Source: CAZNVG01 sp964576475
GTDB taxonomy: Bacteria > Patescibacteriota > Saccharimonadia > Saccharimonadales > CAZNVG01
Length of the DNA: 14,494 nucleotides
Direction: 5' to 3'
Assembly (NCBI GenBank): GCA_964576475.1
Contig: CAZNVG010000026.1
Span: forward strand, 1-14,494
Positions within the stretch are counted from its first letter, which is position 1. Each line of letters opens with the position of its first letter. The notes under the pieces are model-generated. The model did no database searches, was not told the origin of the DNA, and saw only the letters and a list, made by a program, of their open reading frames with translations. The translations under genes and the position numbers were made by a program. Of this stretch, positions 7,167 to 13,383 are shown in pieces.

Positions 7167-7544
7167 ATGGAACAAAACGCATATGCATTTAGCGGTTTCT
7201 CGGTTAACGATCTCAGTACAGCCAAAGACTTCTATGTAAACGTACTTAAATTAGTTGTCGAAGAAAATCCTATGGGTCTGTATTTGAAGCTAAACGGTAC
7301 AGAAGTGTTTGTGTACCAGAAAGACGACCACAAACCAGCGACATTCACAGTACTAAATTTCGCGGTAAAAGACATCGACGAAGTAGTTACATCACTGCGA
7401 AATAAAGGCATCACATTCGAACACTATGACGGTATGACAGGGGACGACGGAATCGCAAGAGGCCTTACAAACAAACAAGGTCCTGACATAGCATGGTTTA
7501 AAGATCCTGCAGGAAATATTTTTTCAGTTCTTCAGAACGAATAG
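7167..7544 (+). CDS. VOC-fold (glyoxalase/bleomycin-resistance-like) protein
   Basis: A 125-residue cytosolic protein with two beta-alpha-beta-beta-beta modules. The first is AYAFSGFSVNDLSTAKDFYV, then VEENPMGLYLKLNGTEVFVY. The second is FTVLNFAVKDIDEVVTSLRN (about 59-78), GITFEHYDG, then PDIAWFKDPAGNIFSVLQNE. The DPAGNIFSVLQ ending is typical of the family. The usual first metal ligand (His/Gln in strand 1) is not obvious, so metal use is uncertain. Substrate unknown. I chose ATG 7167 because AAAGGAG (7154-7160) lies six bases before it; the upstream in-frame ATG at 7125 precedes the likely promoter. Confidence 0.88.
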   Translation: MEQNAYAFSGFSVNDLSTAKDFYVNVLKLVVEENPMGLYLKLNGTEVFVYQKDDHKPATFTVLNFAVKDIDEVVTSLRNKGITFEHYDGMTGDDGIARGLTNKQGPDIAWFKDPAGNIFSVLQNE

Positions 7545-7591
7545 AGTCGCCTCTGCTTTAATTATCGGTTTATACCCAACCATAGTTGTCA

Positions 7592-7648
7592 TTACGTCCC
7601 GCCCCTCGATAGTGTTCGCCGTGTAGGCGTATCGGGGGCGGGACGTAA
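7592..7648. terminator. Very large GC-rich compound hairpin between convergent genes
   Basis: The arms 7592-7611 and 7630-7648 pair over 19 bp with one bulged T (7606). The loop itself has a CGCC/GGCG stem (7617-7620 with 7626-7629) around GTGTA, making about 23 bp in all. It lies 47 nt after the VOC stop and 39 nt beyond the terD stop, so it could end both transcripts. There is no T tract on either side, which is more like actinobacterial terminators. An 8-bp inverted repeat (CTCTGCTT at 7551-7558, AAGCAGAG at 7671-7678) flanks it. Termination is the simplest role; a mobile or boundary role is possible. Confidence 0.7.
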
Positions 7649-7687
7649 ACGACCTAACAGGAATGAAACGAAGCAGAGAGAAACCCT

Positions 7688-8359
7688 CTACTTGTACGCG
7701 TTCACCGGACCGGCATCCATGTGCACGACACCGTTGGTGTCGATGGTGGGCCGGTGCTCCGAACCGCGCTTGCTGTACAGCTCGACCGCCTCGATGATGA
7801 CGCCCGTCGGCATGTTGCGGATGACAGCCGGCACGCAGGTGTAGATGCGATCGTCGTTGTTGGCGTTGGCGGAGTCGACTCCGACGACCTGGCCGGCGTG
7901 GTTGTTGACCTCGAGCGACACGCGGTAGCGGTGGAACGACCCGGTGCCGTTGCTCTGCGCCGAGTAGGCGACAGGAACGACCGCCACGATGTCCGACGTC
8001 AGCCGGATCTCGATGACCTCGTTCGCATCACCCTGGCTGCCCGCGGCTCGACCGACGTCGCCCATGTGACGCACGGCGCCGTCGGCCACGACCGGCGTGA
8101 ACCGGTTGTCGTCCTTGGTGCCGAACTGCGATGCCACCTCGACGGATCCGTCTCGCTTGAGCACGAGCGCGTACACGTCGTAGTCGGTGCCGGAGTTCCA
8201 GCTGACAGTCGCCGTGATGAGATCGGTCTTCTCGACACTCAGGCTGCTGCCCTTGGCGATCGTGACCTTCTCGGCGCTCAGCCCAGTGGCCGGAGCCGGC
8301 TGCGTTGCGGCGACAACACCGCTGTCCTTGTGTCCCGAGAGCTTGTCCAGGATACCCAT
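7688..8359 (-). CDS. TerD-family stress protein, likely horizontally acquired
   Basis: A 223-residue cytosolic protein. After a 25-residue leader (MGILDKLSGHKDSG, then Ala/Pro) comes the TerD domain: VTIAKGSSLSVEK, VSWNSGTDYDVYALVLKRDG, then GAVRHMGDVGRA (the GD Ca-binding region), NEVIEIRLTSDI, and a C-terminal beta-sandwich half with FHRYRVSLEV. TerD proteins bind calcium and accompany tellurite, oxidative-stress and phage-tolerance phenotypes; a lone copy gives no clear role. ATG 8359 is preferred over GTG 8368 because GAAGGGAA lies 9 nt before the ATG but touches the GTG. The gene is clearly GC-richer than its neighbours (about 60% or more by eye), with GC at third positions, which suggests transfer, perhaps from an actinobacterium. 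Confidence 0.9.
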   Translation of the reverse strand: MGILDKLSGHKDSGVVAATQPAPATGLSAEKVTIAKGSSLSVEKTDLITATVSWNSGTDYDVYALVLKRDGSVEVASQFGTKDDNRFTPVVADGAVRHMGDVGRAAGSQGDANEVIEIRLTSDIVAVVPVAYSAQSNGTGSFHRYRVSLEVNNHAGQVVGVDSANANNDDRIYTCVPAVIRNMPTGVIIEAVELYSKRGSEHRPTIDTNGVVHMDAGPVNAYK

Positions 8360-8459
8360 GATATTCACTTCCCTTCAGTCAGTCCCGCTCGGATGAGTGG
8401 GTAAAAAACGATAAAGAGTATTCTTTTAAAAGTACGATTTATAGATAAACCAAAAAGTA

Positions 8460-8488
8460 ATTATGAGTTAATATCTCACAAATGTCAA
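8460..8488 (-). promoter_or_regulatory. Consensus-like promoter of terD
   Basis: The minus strand has a perfect TTGACA (8488-8483), a 17-nt spacer and CATAAT (8465-8460). Transcription would begin near 8453, giving a leader of about 93 nt, unlike the short leaders elsewhere. The promoter lies in AT-rich DNA outside the GC-rich island. Confidence 0.65.
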
Positions 8489-8509
8489 TATCATGGGGTA
8501 CGGTAAATT

Positions 8510-8776
8510 CTATTGCAGCGAACTTATATCTTCATCGAGCTGCGAAGGGTTCAAATCAGTATCAATATTTGACGCATCAAGGTCCGTCTTTGCGGACGAT
8601 GCATCCTGTTTATTGGTTATTGTGGGTGACTCTTGTTGTGTAGTCGACACTGTGGACTGTGTGGACTTTTTCGCTGAAACTACTCTGTAGATCACAAAGG
8701 CCCCACCTATCACAACGAGCATAAGTATGATGACAAAAACCGGCTCAAAACCTGATTCATTTAGTCGTTTTTTCAT
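8510..8776 (-). CDS. Small membrane-anchored protein with prepilin-like N-terminus
   Basis: An 88-residue protein: basic start MKKRLNESG, a hydrophobic helix at about 12-31, then a polar Ser/Thr/Asp/Gln-rich tail of 55 residues expected outside the cell. The SG-FEPVFVIILML start recalls prepilin peptidase sites (G then F) directly before an N-terminal helix, but Glu is at +2 of the mature form instead of +5, so processing is doubtful. It could equally be a plain signal-anchored protein. Its ATG overlaps the TGA of the upstream gene (ATGA, 8773-8776), so the two are translationally coupled and probably work together at the envelope. Confidence 0.75.
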   Translation of the reverse strand: MKKRLNESGFEPVFVIILMLVVIGGAFVIYRVVSAKKSTQSTVSTTQQESPTITNKQDASSAKTDLDASNIDTDLNPSQLDEDISSLQ

Positions 8777-9477
8777 GATTGTACTTCCGTGTCTTCCTTA
8801 GATTTTTCGATAATTTCAAGTATTGTTCGAACGCTTTGACGATACGCTCTCAGGTCATTTCGTGCTAACTCTGCAGCCGCCTTAAAGGAAGCAACATCGC
8901 TCGATACGGTTCCGGCAGAGCAGTCTAGCGTTGGTTTGAGCACCTGTAATGCGTCGACGGATACTGCAGCCTTGGCTTGTGCATCTGTTGCAGTTATGAG
9001 TGCTGCTGCGAGAGTGTCATCTGATATCTGGTTGGATTCAACATATGTTTTAGCCGCGTCAAAGTAACTAGTAATTTTTGCTTCGTGCTTCTCAGCGTTC
9101 TTGATGAGATTTTTAAGCTTAGTTTCGAGGCCCTTTTTGCGCTCTTCGCAGGTTTTTTTACGCTCCTCGGCAGTTTTGCGCTTTGTTGAATTATTGGCAC
9201 TTTCTGATTCAATTTGCTTGGATCGGTCACGTAATTTTGCCTGTGTCTCCGCACTCTTTTCTGACTTGTGCATTTCGATTTCTTGTTCACGCTTCTCACG
9301 TTCTTTCTGTTGCTCTTGTGCACGCTTTTGATCTGGGCTTAGTGAGTCGTCACTTGATTGAGAAATACTATCTTCAGGGTGGCCATCGTCAACGCCATTA
9401 TGTGCAGCGACTTGTGCTACCGGCAACAACATGACTATGGCGCCAACCAAACATACATTTTTAAAATAACGTGTCAT
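8773..9477 (-). CDS. Secreted coiled-coil protein
   Basis: A 234-residue protein with a signal peptide (1-25, AQVAA then HNG) and no later membrane segment. An acidic Ser/Asp stretch (29-48) is followed by a strongly charged Gln/Glu/Lys/Arg helix (48-130) likely to form a coiled coil. An Ala-rich helical region follows to the end. Two cysteines (110 and 186) could form an extracellular disulfide. No known family recognised. TTCCTT complement (AAGGAA) sits 5 nt before the ATG, and an extended -10 (9503-9511) gives a leader of about 18 nt. It is the first gene of a two-gene operon with the anchored protein. Confidence 0.8.
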   Translation of the reverse strand: MTRYFKNVCLVGAIVMLLPVAQVAAHNGVDDGHPEDSISQSSDDSLSPDQKRAQEQQKEREKREQEIEMHKSEKSAETQAKLRDRSKQIESESANNSTKRKTAEERKKTCEERKKGLETKLKNLIKNAEKHEAKITSYFDAAKTYVESNQISDDTLAAALITATDAQAKAAVSVDALQVLKPTLDCSAGTVSSDVASFKAAAELARNDLRAYRQSVRTILEIIEKSKEDTEVQS

Positions 9478-9502
9478 ATGAGTTCCTTATTTATGCATTA
9501 GC

Positions 9503-9511
9503 AGTATATCA
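9503..9511 (-). promoter_or_regulatory. Extended -10 of the coiled-coil/anchored-protein operon
   Basis: The minus strand reads TGA-TATACT, with a start near 9496 and a short leader containing AAGGAA. It is divergent from yaaA. Confidence 0.5.
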
Positions 9512-9540
9512 CCTCCCTTTCCATAGGTGACAGCCTGAAC

Positions 9541-9549
9541 TGTTACACT
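9541..9549 (+). promoter_or_regulatory. Extended -10 of yaaA, leaderless type
   Basis: TGT-TACACT ends 6 nt before the ATG at 9556. No Shine-Dalgarno sequence lies in the remaining space. Confidence 0.5.
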
Positions 9550-9555
9550 TACATC

Positions 9556-10341
9556 ATGATATTACTCATCCATACTTCCAAAACTATGCGTGAAGCACCT
9601 CAGCTACGAAAGAAACCCAGCAAACCAGCCCTGCTTAACAAAACAGTTGAGCTGTCGCGAATCTTAAAAACACTGGAAGTATCTGACATTAAACAGATAA
9701 TGCACGTGTCCATGCAGTTGGCTGAAAAGACACACTCGGTGTTTCAGCGCTGGAACACCGAAGATGCGCAGCAAACAAGTGCCATCGATGCTTTCGTTGG
9801 TGATATTTATAGCGGCTTGCAAGCTAACACCTGGACTGAACGCAACCATGAGTTTGCAAACCAGAACTTGCGCATCTTGTCTGGTTTATACGGCATATTA
9901 CGACCTTCTGACGACATCATGCCCTATCGATTAGAGATGGGCTATAAGCTTCCTGTTCCTGGACATAAAAATTTATATGAATTTTGGGGTAACGATATTG
10001 CTGACACTATTCCTAAAGATTCTCTAATACTTAATCTGTCTGCCGTGGAGTATAGCCGAGCTGCCACACCTTATATCGAGGCTAAGAGAATCATTACGCC
10101 AGAGTTTCTCACAGTAAACCCTGCTACTGGTCAACCAACTTTTGTAGTAGTACATACCAAGATAGCGCGTGGCGCTTTTGCGCGCTGGGTAGTCCAGCAA
10201 GAAATTAAAGACGCCCATAACTTGTCTGAATTCTCTGAAATTGGTTATAGCTACAGCAAAGAACTTAGTACGCCAGCAGCACCTGTGTTTGTGGCAAATA
10301 AATTTCAAGGTCTCGGCTTAAGCATCCGCTTACAGAAATAG
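9556..10341 (+). CDS. yaaA: YaaA-family peroxide stress protein
   Basis: The 261-residue cytosolic protein is collinear with the YaaA/DUF328 family (E. coli YaaA is 258 residues). It begins with MILLIHTSKTM. The central signature LSGLYGILRPSDDIMPYRLE (108-127) with EMG is characteristic, as are LYEFWGNDIAD (140-150), LILNLSAVEYSRA and a C-terminal FARWVVQQEI segment. In E. coli, YaaA is part of the OxyR response and limits intracellular iron to reduce Fenton damage; structural work links the fold to DNA binding. OxyR control is not visible here. The gene is monocistronic: leaderless-type promoter in front, hairpin behind. Confidence 0.93.
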   Translation: MILLIHTSKTMREAPQLRKKPSKPALLNKTVELSRILKTLEVSDIKQIMHVSMQLAEKTHSVFQRWNTEDAQQTSAIDAFVGDIYSGLQANTWTERNHEFANQNLRILSGLYGILRPSDDIMPYRLEMGYKLPVPGHKNLYEFWGNDIADTIPKDSLILNLSAVEYSRAATPYIEAKRIITPEFLTVNPATGQPTFVVVHTKIARGAFARWVVQQEIKDAHNLSEFSEIGYSYSKELSTPAAPVFVANKFQGLGLSIRLQK

Positions 10342-10354
10342 ACCATATAAAAGA

Positions 10355-10383
10355 TAAAGGACCCCCCATACGAGGGTCCTTTA
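10355..10383. terminator. Bidirectional hairpin between yaaA and the convergent secreted-protein gene
   Basis: TAAAGGACCC (10355-10364) pairs perfectly with GGGTCCTTTA (10374-10383) around a 9-nt loop. The A/T ends of the stem supply short U runs on both strands, so it can serve both convergent genes. Confidence 0.75.
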
Positions 10384-10404
10384 CGGCTGCAAGTTGATTT
10401 TGTT

Positions 10405-11736
10405 CTAGTTAGTACACCAGAACCAGTTACATCGAACTGTCACTTGTTTCTTGGCATATTCTGACTTAGTGCCATTAGCAGATACTGTTCGTACCCACAG
10501 ATCATATGTTGCATCATAGACTGCGTTCTCGATAGTAAAGCTCGTCAGGCTCGTGAGCGTAGGTGACTTACCTGCTGAGGATACTTCAAACTTATCTGTG
10601 GTCTGATATCCGACTGGTTTGTCCCAGTAAAGATTTACTTTGTTAGTGAACCACCAGCCCTTATCAACGTAAGCGCGTAGGTTTTGAGGTGGATTTACGG
10701 TAACGGGTGGAGTGGTTGGTGGTGTCGTAGGAGGTGTAGTAGGTGGAGTGGTTGGTGGTGGAGTTGTCGTGGTGGTGTTGGCGACGACAGCTTTGTCTAC
10801 TGAGACGTATACTCCAGAGCTTGCAGCGTTCTTAGTACCGAGTGCTGTTAGAACAAGTGTGTGCTCTGCATCCGCAAGTCCCGTCTTTGCGAATACGAGT
10901 GTCTGATCAATTCTTGTCGAGTTATACTCATCAATCTCGATAGCTGCTCCCCCGTCTATAGCTGCAGACATCTTTCCGTGCCATGGAGCTTTCGCACCAT
11001 ATACTTGTATGTCCTTACCTTTGTACTTAATAGTCACTGTGGCGCCTTGTGTACTTGTGTAGTGGTCGCCGCCGTTATATTTATTCTCTCCCGATTGGTT
11101 CACGCCAACTGTCCAGTTTGCAGAGTAGGTGAATGCACTGTCGTCATAGGTGCCTGGGTTGAGCGTTGTAGGTGTAGTTGTAGGAGGAGGGGTGGTTGGT
11201 GGAGGCGTAGTTGGTGGAGGAGTTGTAGGAGGAGGGGTGGTTGGTGGAGGCGTAGTTGGTGGAGGAGTTGGTGTGGCTATGCTGTCACAGTTTGAGCCAG
11301 AACCTGTTGGTATACAGTTTTCGTTGGCAATCAACATGACGTTGCGTGCGCTCACTCCAGATGTATAGCCAGTCAGTTTAAATGTATTGGTCGATCCTGC
11401 GTTGAGCACAAAAGTAACTCCTGTATCGATCCACCCAAAGGATGAAGGTATACCAGTGACTGATTTTTTCGTGCAGGAATTATTTACGACTTCAATACCG
11501 AGAGTTGAGCTTGCGGTTCCCTGCAGTTCAATCCAGGTTTTATATGTACCGCCAGCATCTGACGCAATAGAAAACTGCTTGGAAACACTTCCAAGCGCGC
11601 CGGTCGGATCACAGGTTGTTGCGGCCGAAGCCTGAGCAACTGGTAGTAGCGCTGCTCCAAATGAAAATAGCGGCACAAATAGTGCAGCAAATAGTCTGTT
11701 TTTAATTACCCTAGCGTTGATGTTTATCTTTTTCAT
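10405..11736 (-). CDS. Secreted multidomain protein with Thr/Pro linkers, carbohydrate-binding-like and FN3-like domains
   Basis: A 443-residue exported protein. Residues 1-38 are a signal peptide (ASA-AT site). An N-terminal beta-rich domain with four Cys runs to about 153. A linker of six TTPPP units follows, then a domain (about 192-318) with NWTVG, YNGGDHYTST, VYGAKAPWHGK, the IDGG.. strand and VFAKTGLADAEHTL. This pattern is typical of galactose-binding-like/CBM jelly-roll modules. A second TTPP linker leads to a fibronectin-III-like domain (PPQNLRAYVDKG to YDLWVRTVSANGTKS), and the protein ends with CNWFWCTN. No membrane anchor is visible, so it may be released or bound through the jelly roll. 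A role in sugar or surface attachment is inferred. Weak AAGGG ribosome site, 11 nt from the ATG. Confidence 0.85.
   Translation of the reverse strand: MKKININARVIKNRLFAALFVPLFSFGAALLPVAQASAATTCDPTGALGSVSKQFSIASDAGGTYKTWIELQGTASSTLGIEVVNNSCTKKSVTGIPSSFGWIDTGVTFVLNAGSTNTFKLTGYTSGVSARNVMLIANENCIPTGSGSNCDSIATPTPPPTTPPPTTPPPTTPPPTTPPPTTPPPTTTPTTLNPGTYDDSAFTYSANWTVGVNQSGENKYNGGDHYTSTQGATVTIKYKGKDIQVYGAKAPWHGKMSAAIDGGAAIEIDEYNSTRIDQTLVFAKTGLADAEHTLVLTALGTKNAASSGVYVSVDKAVVANTTTTTPPPTTPPTTPPTTPPTTPPVTVNPPQNLRAYVDKGWWFTNKVNLYWDKPVGYQTTDKFEVSSAGKSPTLTSLTSFTIENAVYDATYDLWVRTVSANGTKSEYAKKQVTVRCNWFWCTN
11176..11265. repeat. Perfect 45-bp tandem duplication in the Pro/Thr linker
   Basis: Bases 11176-11220 and 11221-11265 are identical, each encoding three TTPPP units. 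The perfect identity at degenerate codon positions suggests a recent slippage or unequal exchange, so linker length may vary between strains. Confidence 0.9.
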
Positions 11737-11840
11737 ATAGTGATTAACCCTTATTTAGAGATTACGCTTATCTTAGTTATAAGTATGAGCACTTTGATTT
11801 GCTTTTGCAAGACAAAAAAACCTAAATATGGAGTGCTTCT

Positions 11841-12878
11841 CTAGAAGGTTATGCCACGACTCGATCGCGAAACTGTATATGCAACTGGACTGTTTGAGAT
11901 CTTACCGGCCAAACCAAGTCTGACAATACGCTGAATCATCGATTCATAGTCAAGGCCTTGCGTTAAAAAGCATGCCTTGGGAAAAGACCCATAATTACGA
12001 ATAAGACTAGGAGTAAGATTTGCTTCGAGAAAATGAGGGATACCGTGCGCATCAAGTCGTATATCAATGCGACCATAGTCTGAAGCGCCCAACGCATCGA
12101 ATACGTTCCTGGCAAATACTTGCAGCGACCTCGCTAGCGCAACATCGGCTACCCTTATTACTCGCTCTGCATCTGCAGACTTTACTACGCTACTGAGCAT
12201 TCTCACTCCTTGGGCATTTTCTGGCGCTATAAGCTCAACTGGCATAAGATCATAATCTGCTGAGTATGAATTCTTAAGCACAGCGACAGAAAACTCTCTG
12301 CCGGGCAAAAACTGCTCAACGATACTGTCAACACCAAACCGCTGAGCGATTGATGCTGTTTTTTCTTTAACGGACGCAAGGTCAACAGCTACCGAGCTAT
12401 CATCTACTCCCAGACCACCACATAGATTGAGTGGTTTCACGAACACTGGATACGGCATGTCAATATCGGAGGCTGTAAGACTAGTATCTTTATGAACGAC
12501 GGTATATGGTGCTGTCTGGAGATTAGCTTCCAGAACGCATTGTTTTGCAAGTTCTTTTGATACATCTCGTTCATGCGCTATGCGCCCAGAGCCGGTATAT
12601 TTGATGTCCTGAGAGTCCAGAAACTCCGACACCCACACCCTATCCTTAACACGATCAACTGTGCCTGCGGGAACATATTTTACTCCGAGGAATACGAGGT
12701 CGGGTTTGGCTTTGACTATCTTTGCTAGATCGTCGGCTGTATTAATAATGCACGTTTCTACCGCGCTATAGTGTTTTATAAGTACTGCTTTAATGGCGTC
12801 ATGTGACACCTTGGATAGGTTACTAAGTCTGCCCACTGATGAGCGAGCAATGACTATTTTTTTCTGCATTTTTTTCAT
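11841..12878 (-). CDS. Divergent D-Ala-D-Ala-ligase-like ATP-grasp enzyme
   Basis: The 345-residue protein has the ATP-grasp layout of Ddl. KYTGSGRIAHERDVSKELAK (93-112) matches the YTGS...DK segment. PVFVKPLNLCGGLGV (144-158) gives Lys148 and the glycine loop. VEQFLPGREFSVAVL (187-201) follows. YGRIDIRLDAHGIPHFLEAN (268-287) carries Arg270 and the probable metal ligands Asp272, Glu285 and Asn287. SFPKACFLTQGLDYESMI matches the C-terminal segment. The canonical N-terminal GG.S.EHEVS motif is missing (here ARSSVGRLSNLSKVS), and ENxxPG is replaced by EANLTPS. It ligates amino acids or peptides using ATP, but the substrate may not be D-Ala. A second ATG (12869) lies 9 nt after an extended -10 and may be the true start. 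Confidence 0.85.
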   Translation of the reverse strand: MKKMQKKIVIARSSVGRLSNLSKVSHDAIKAVLIKHYSAVETCIINTADDLAKIVKAKPDLVFLGVKYVPAGTVDRVKDRVWVSEFLDSQDIKYTGSGRIAHERDVSKELAKQCVLEANLQTAPYTVVHKDTSLTASDIDMPYPVFVKPLNLCGGLGVDDSSVAVDLASVKEKTASIAQRFGVDSIVEQFLPGREFSVAVLKNSYSADYDLMPVELIAPENAQGVRMLSSVVKSADAERVIRVADVALARSLQVFARNVFDALGASDYGRIDIRLDAHGIPHFLEANLTPSLIRNYGSFPKACFLTQGLDYESMIQRIVRLGLAGKISNSPVAYTVSRSSRGITF

Positions 12879-12887
12879 TTCATACCA
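12879..12887 (-). promoter_or_regulatory. Possible extended -10 of the ATP-grasp gene
   Basis: The minus strand reads TGG-TATGAA directly before the first ATG and 9 nt before the in-frame ATG at 12869. If used, translation must start at the second ATG on a leaderless message. This is the weakest of the set. Confidence 0.3.
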
Positions 12888-12892
12888 ATCAA

Positions 12893-12923
12893 CGAACTCC
12901 CGTCTTAGTGCGACGGGAGTTCG
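12893..12923 (-). terminator. Hairpin terminator after the RRM gene
   Basis: A perfect 12-bp stem (12893-12904 with 12912-12923) and a 7-nt loop lie 36 nt after the RRM stop. The U tract is poor, so it may also act as an attenuator or mRNA 3'-end stabiliser ahead of the ATP-grasp gene. Confidence 0.75.
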
Positions 12924-12958
12924 ATTTGTTAGTATCCAGCGCTATAGCGCGGATAGTT

Positions 12959-13219
12959 TTAGCGTCGGTCGACTTGTGGTCGAGCTTCGTTGACAACGAT
13001 TGAACGTCCGCCAACATCTTTGCCATTGAGGCCTTTGATAGCTTCTTGTGCTTCAGCATCAGAAGACATTTCAACAAAACCAAATCCTTTAGACTGGTTA
13101 GTGTCTCGGTCTTTGATAATTGCTGTGCTGTCAACTGTTCCAAACTCGGCAAAAAGAGCCTTAAGTTCGTCTTCAGTCATGCTGTACGGTAGACCACCGA
13201 TGTAGAGTTTTGCTGCCAT
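12959..13219 (-). CDS. Small RRM-type RNA-binding protein
   Basis: An 86-residue cytosolic protein that is a single RNA recognition motif. RNP2 is LYIGGL (5-10) and RNP1 is KGFGFVEM (44-51), with the aromatic residues (Tyr6, Phe46, Phe48) that stack on RNA bases. The helices MTEDELKALFAEFG and AEAQEAIKGLNG are in the usual places. A short basic tail (RPQVDRR) follows. Bacterial single-RRM proteins of this type, known from cyanobacteria and others, are often cold- or stress-linked. AGAAGGA lies about 10 nt before the ATG. The region upstream (13220-13383) holds no gene, with a TATAAT at 13383-13388 as one possible distant promoter. Confidence 0.95.
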   Translation of the reverse strand: MAAKLYIGGLPYSMTEDELKALFAEFGTVDSTAIIKDRDTNQSKGFGFVEMSSDAEAQEAIKGLNGKDVGGRSIVVNEARPQVDRR

Positions 13220-13383
13220 AATATTTGATTCCTTCTTTTTAACTTATATCGCTCACGCTTAATACTTTCTCGGCCGTGGTGATAGTAAGTTTTTTTGAAC
13301 GAATTATGACAACGGAAGAGGCATATGTAACCACTTGCTTATATCAAGCATAACACGTATCGCTAGTATTTCATAATGTAGGA

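Noticed and set aside
7721..8404. A 227-codon open frame on the plus strand opposite terD
   Set aside because: It is an antisense shadow of GC-rich codons: Asp/Arg/Val/His-rich composition without motifs, while the minus strand is a clear TerD protein.
9508..9520. ATCACCTCCCTTTC on the plus strand, resembling the 3' end of 16S rRNA
   Set aside because: It has no rRNA context and is explained by the extended -10 and purine-rich sequence on the other strand.
10712..11368. Val/Gly-rich plus-strand frames opposite the secreted protein
   Set aside because: They are the complement of the Thr/Pro repeat codons and have no protein-like features.
13335..13350. Small inverted repeat TGCTT/AAGCA after the 245-aa gene
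   Set aside because: A 5-bp stem without a T tract is too weak to call a terminator.
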